45,937 nucleotides of DNA, taken from NCBI GenBank assembly GCA_903881085.1, contig CAIRSA010000402.1, positions 1 through 45,937 on the forward strand. The letters run 5' to 3'. The notes beneath the pieces were generated by a model that was given only the letters and a program-made list of their open reading frames with translations, had not been told where the DNA came from and did not search any database. This stretch comes from an uncultured Acidobacteriia bacterium (GTDB lineage: Bacteria > Acidobacteriota > Terriglobia > Bryobacterales > Bryobacteraceae). Positions 43,803-45,937 of the stretch are shown piece by piece; the first letter of the stretch is position 1; every line of letters starts with the position of its first letter. Made by a program: the position numbers and the translations under genes.

Positions 43803-44803
43803 TGATTTATAGCGATCAGCAATCGGCGGTTGGCCTTGATATTGGCACGAGCCGCATCGTATCCGCGGTTCAAAACGGGGACATGTACGACTACAAATCG
43901 GAATTGAATTCGTTCATCACGCTGCCGATGTCGAAGATGACCGAGCAGGTCTTACGGCGCGAGAACGTTCCACACGCGGTGGTTGGAGCTACCATCATCG
44001 TGCATGGCAACGAATCGGAGCGGTTTGCCGATCTGTTGCAGATGGACACGCGCCGGCCGATGACGCGCGGAACCTTGAACGCCTCCGAACCGGAGAGCGT
44101 CAACATGATCCGGGCGATCGTCACCAGCATGGTCGGCCCTGCCAAGTATTCTGGCCAGAAACTCTGCTTCAGCGTGCCCGCCGCTCCAATTGGCGGTAGT
44201 GAAAACCTGACTTACCACGAAGCGACCATCAAGCAGATCCTTACGGAACTGGGCTACGACACGCGCAGCCTCAACGAAGGCATGGCCGTGATCTATGCCG
44301 AACTGGAATCGTCGAACTACACTGGCATCGGCATCAGTTGCGGCGGCGGTTTGTGCAACGTAGCGCTCTCGTACCTCGCCGTGCCCGTCGTGAATTTCAG
44401 CGTGGCCAAAGCCGGCGATTACATCGATGCCAGCGCCGCGGGGGTCACCGGCGACCTTTCGAACCACGTCCGCCTGATCAAGGAAGATTCCTTCCAGTTT
44501 GGCCCGGCGTACAAGGACAAGACGCAGCAGGTGCTCAGCGTCTACTACGAAGACATGATTCAATCGCTGGTGGCAGGGTTGAATGAGGCGTTTCAGAACA
44601 CGCGCAGCCTGCCTCGCCTCGCCCGCCCGATTCCGCTGGTGTTGAGCGGCGGCAGCGCGATGCCCGCCGGTTTCCGAGACCGTTTTGAGACCACTCTGCG
44701 CGCCTCCGCCTTCCCCATCGCTATCTCTGAAATCCGCGTCGCCAGCCAGCCCATGTTCTCCACGGCGAAGGGCGCACTTGTATCCGCCCTGAGCGATATG
44801 TAA
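43802..44803 (+). CDS. Actin-like ATPase (MreB/PilM/Hsp70 fold)
   Basis: A 333-residue protein of the actin superfamily, unusual in being coupled to an amidase gene. Phosphate-1 loop VGLDIGTSRIVSA (10-22), connect-1 NEGMAVIYAE (159-168), phosphate-2 loop GIGISCGGGLCN (175-186) and adenosine motif LVLSGGSAMPAG (279-290) are all present. No membrane segment. It is shorter than MreB and does not match MreB, FtsA or ParM well, so it may be a distinct bacterial actin. Translational overlap with the membrane amidase suggests it positions or powers cell-wall cleavage; this is inference. The PIG-L gene follows after ten bases. Confidence 0.82.
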   Translation: MIYSDQQSAVGLDIGTSRIVSAVQNGDMYDYKSELNSFITLPMSKMTEQVLRRENVPHAVVGATIIVHGNESERFADLLQMDTRRPMTRGTLNASEPESVNMIRAIVTSMVGPAKYSGQKLCFSVPAAPIGGSENLTYHEATIKQILTELGYDTRSLNEGMAVIYAELESSNYTGIGISCGGGLCNVALSYLAVPVVNFSVAKAGDYIDASAAGVTGDLSNHVRLIKEDSFQFGPAYKDKTQQVLSVYYEDMIQSLVAGLNEAFQNTRSLPRLARPIPLVLSGGSAMPAGFRDRFETTLRASAFPIAISEIRVASQPMFSTAKGALVSALSDM

Positions 44804-44813
44804 AATCGTCGGC

Positions 44814-45773
44814 ATGAAAAGCCGACTCGGATTCACCACTCTCGCTGTTCTTACAAGCTTTGGCCTGGGGGCCGCCATCGGCCCCTGGATCATAACGCGC
44901 GCTCCCCAAACCGCACTCGCCATGGCTCCCGCCGCTGCTCAGGCCGTCCCGCCTGAGGACGGTAAACTACGCATCATCATCTTTGGCGCGCATCCCGATG
45001 ACGCCGAGTATGCCGGCGCAGGCGTGGCCATGAAGTGGGCCAAGCAAGGCCACCACGTGAAACTGGTTTCAGCCACGAACGGCGACATCGGGCACTGGCA
45101 ATCGGCAGGCGGTCCCCTGGCTGCACGGCGTTTGAAAGAAGTGCAGGAAGTGGCGCGGCGCTTGGGCGTGACCAACGAGGTACTCGACATCCACGATGGC
45201 GAAATCATGCCCACGCTCGAGAACCGGCGTACCTTCACCAAGCTGATCCGCCAGTGGAATGCCGATCTGGTGATTGGTCCGCGTCCCAACGATTATCATC
45301 CGGACCACCGCTATACTTCAGTTCTGGTGCAGGATTCAGCCTACATGGTAACCGTGCCGTTCTTTGGGCCGGATGTTCCATTCCTAAGGAAAAACCCCGT
45401 GTTTATGTACCGTTCCGACCGCTTTCAGCGCCCCAACCCATTCCGCGCTGACGTAGCTGTGGACATTGACGACGTGGTGGAACCGGCACTCGACGCCCTG
45501 CTCGTCATGGAATCCCAAATCCACGAAGGCGGCGCCAACGGGTATCTGGGCCTGATGCCGGAGGATGCGGCAGGCCAGCAGAAACGGCGCGCTGAAGTCC
45601 GTCGCGACTGGCAACGGCGCTATGCAGGAGCGGCAACTTCGTTCCGCGCGGCACTGGCAAAGAACTACGGCGAAGCCCGCGCCGCCAAAGTGAAACACGC
45701 CCAGGCCTTCGAAGTCTGCGAATACGGCTACCAACCCAAGCCCGACGAACTCAAAAAACTCTTCCCGTTCTAG
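44814..45773 (+). CDS. PIG-L/LmbE family deacetylase
   Basis: A 319-residue zinc-dependent N-acetyl-sugar deacetylase with an N-terminal hydrophobic segment (about 5-27) that would export or anchor it. AHPDDAE (59-65) carries the first zinc ligands, and NDYHPDHR (His162, His165) the later ones. The family removes acetyl groups from GlcNAc-containing molecules. It follows the actin-like gene by ten bases and may belong to the amidase-actin unit, giving a small envelope-remodelling cluster. Ends just before repeat copy C. Confidence 0.9.
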   Translation: MKSRLGFTTLAVLTSFGLGAAIGPWIITRAPQTALAMAPAAAQAVPPEDGKLRIIIFGAHPDDAEYAGAGVAMKWAKQGHHVKLVSATNGDIGHWQSAGGPLAARRLKEVQEVARRLGVTNEVLDIHDGEIMPTLENRRTFTKLIRQWNADLVIGPRPNDYHPDHRYTSVLVQDSAYMVTVPFFGPDVPFLRKNPVFMYRSDRFQRPNPFRADVAVDIDDVVEPALDALLVMESQIHEGGANGYLGLMPEDAAGQQKRRAEVRRDWQRRYAGAATSFRAALAKNYGEARAAKVKHAQAFEVCEYGYQPKPDELKKLFPF

Positions 45774-45777
45774 GCCT

Positions 45778-45880
45778 GCACAGGTGAATCGTATACGCCA
45801 AACTCGACACCGCAGTTTTTTCAAGGGTGGGGCAGGCAGTTTGCCTGCCCTGACTAACTGTAAAGTAACCTCGCCCTCAC
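45778..45880. repeat. Dispersed intergenic palindromic repeat, copy C
   Basis: Begins five bases after the PIG-L stop. It shares AACTCGACACCG and the GGCAGGCAGTTTGCCTGCC palindrome, the TAAAG block and CGCCCTCAC tail with copies A and B. Confidence 0.8.
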
Positions 45881-45894
45881 AAACGCAGCCTACC

Positions 45895-45937
45895 AGATCG
45901 AAGAGCACACGTCTGAACTCCAGTCACATTACTCGAT
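45895..45937 (+). other. Illumina TruSeq adapter and i7 index (assembly artefact)
   Basis: From 45895 the sequence is the TruSeq read-1 adapter, starting AGATCG-AAGAGC (one G missing) and running through CTGAACTCCAGTCAC at 45927. It is followed by ATTACTCG (45928-45935), the i7 index known as D701, and AT, the first bases of the next adapter segment. These bases are not genomic. Confidence 0.97.

Noticed and set aside
43952..44923. Long minus-strand frame (323 codons)
   Set aside because: Antisense to the actin-like gene; no domain and no start signal.
1..45937. CRISPR array, rRNA or tRNA genes
   Set aside because: No regularly spaced short direct repeats and no cloverleaf or rRNA-like sequence were seen on either strand by eye.

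Overview
The window looks like a contig from a soil-type Acidobacteriota genome (Solibacter/Bryobacterales-like). The evidence is the gene repertoire and fairly high GC: three very large Oar-type TonB-dependent outer-membrane proteins with a CarboxypepD_reg N-terminus, three Ser/Thr kinases fused to TolB/PD40-type repeats, YXWGXW, Uma2 and GxxExxY proteins, and TIM-barrel sugar isomerases with Tat-like leaders. No 16S or other phylogenetic marker RNA is present, so the assignment is inference. The last 43 bases (45895-45937) are Illumina TruSeq adapter plus an i7 index, so this is a draft or metagenome contig end. The first bases coincide with a repeat shared with position 2854.

Layout. 1-5.6 kb: two tandem paralogous membrane Ser/Thr kinases sharing an identical leader and N-terminus. 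5.9-9.3 kb: a methyltransferase, a GxxExxY protein flanked by imperfect inverted repeats, a Uma2 nuclease with an overlapping 52-codon partner, and an ECF sigma factor with a membrane partner. 9.3-14.0 kb: polysaccharide deacetylase, a nested palindromic repeat, an OPT transporter and a divergent sugar isomerase. 14.2-20.2 kb: CarD with a near-consensus sigma70 promoter and a strong terminator, TonB receptor 1, a precorrin-2 dehydrogenase and the GTPase Der. 20.2-24.9 kb: small envelope proteins, a DinB protein next to an acetamidase/formamidase-esterase fusion, an OmpA protein, and a DUF433/DUF5615 toxin-antitoxin pair. 25.0-33.3 kb: TonB receptor 2, a 1-Cys peroxiredoxin, then a tight cluster of isomerase, rpiB, glyA and a glycosyltransferase. 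33.3-36.3 kb: the most unusual locus, described next. 36.4-42.5 kb: a nested inverted-repeat element, TonB receptor 3 and a third kinase. 42.6-45.8 kb: an amidase, an actin-like ATPase and a PIG-L deacetylase.

The outstanding observation is at 33751-34346. On the minus strand lie two tandem genes of only 18 codons each. They encode nearly identical peptides (MKIKSKMKAGDPSAVWGT and MKTKSKLKAGDPSAVWGT) and each has its own good Shine-Dalgarno sequence. Most nucleotide differences between the copies are synonymous. The pair sits downstream of a sigma54 (-24/-12) promoter, and divergently from it lies a complete FHA-GAF-AAA+-Fis sigma54 activator. A 7-bp inverted repeat lies about 100 bp upstream of the sigma54 promoter and overlaps a sigma70 promoter that reads toward the activator. 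Together these suggest an uncharacterised, sigma54-controlled small-peptide system (signal, RiPP-like precursor or membrane-active peptide). Its function cannot be read from the sequence.
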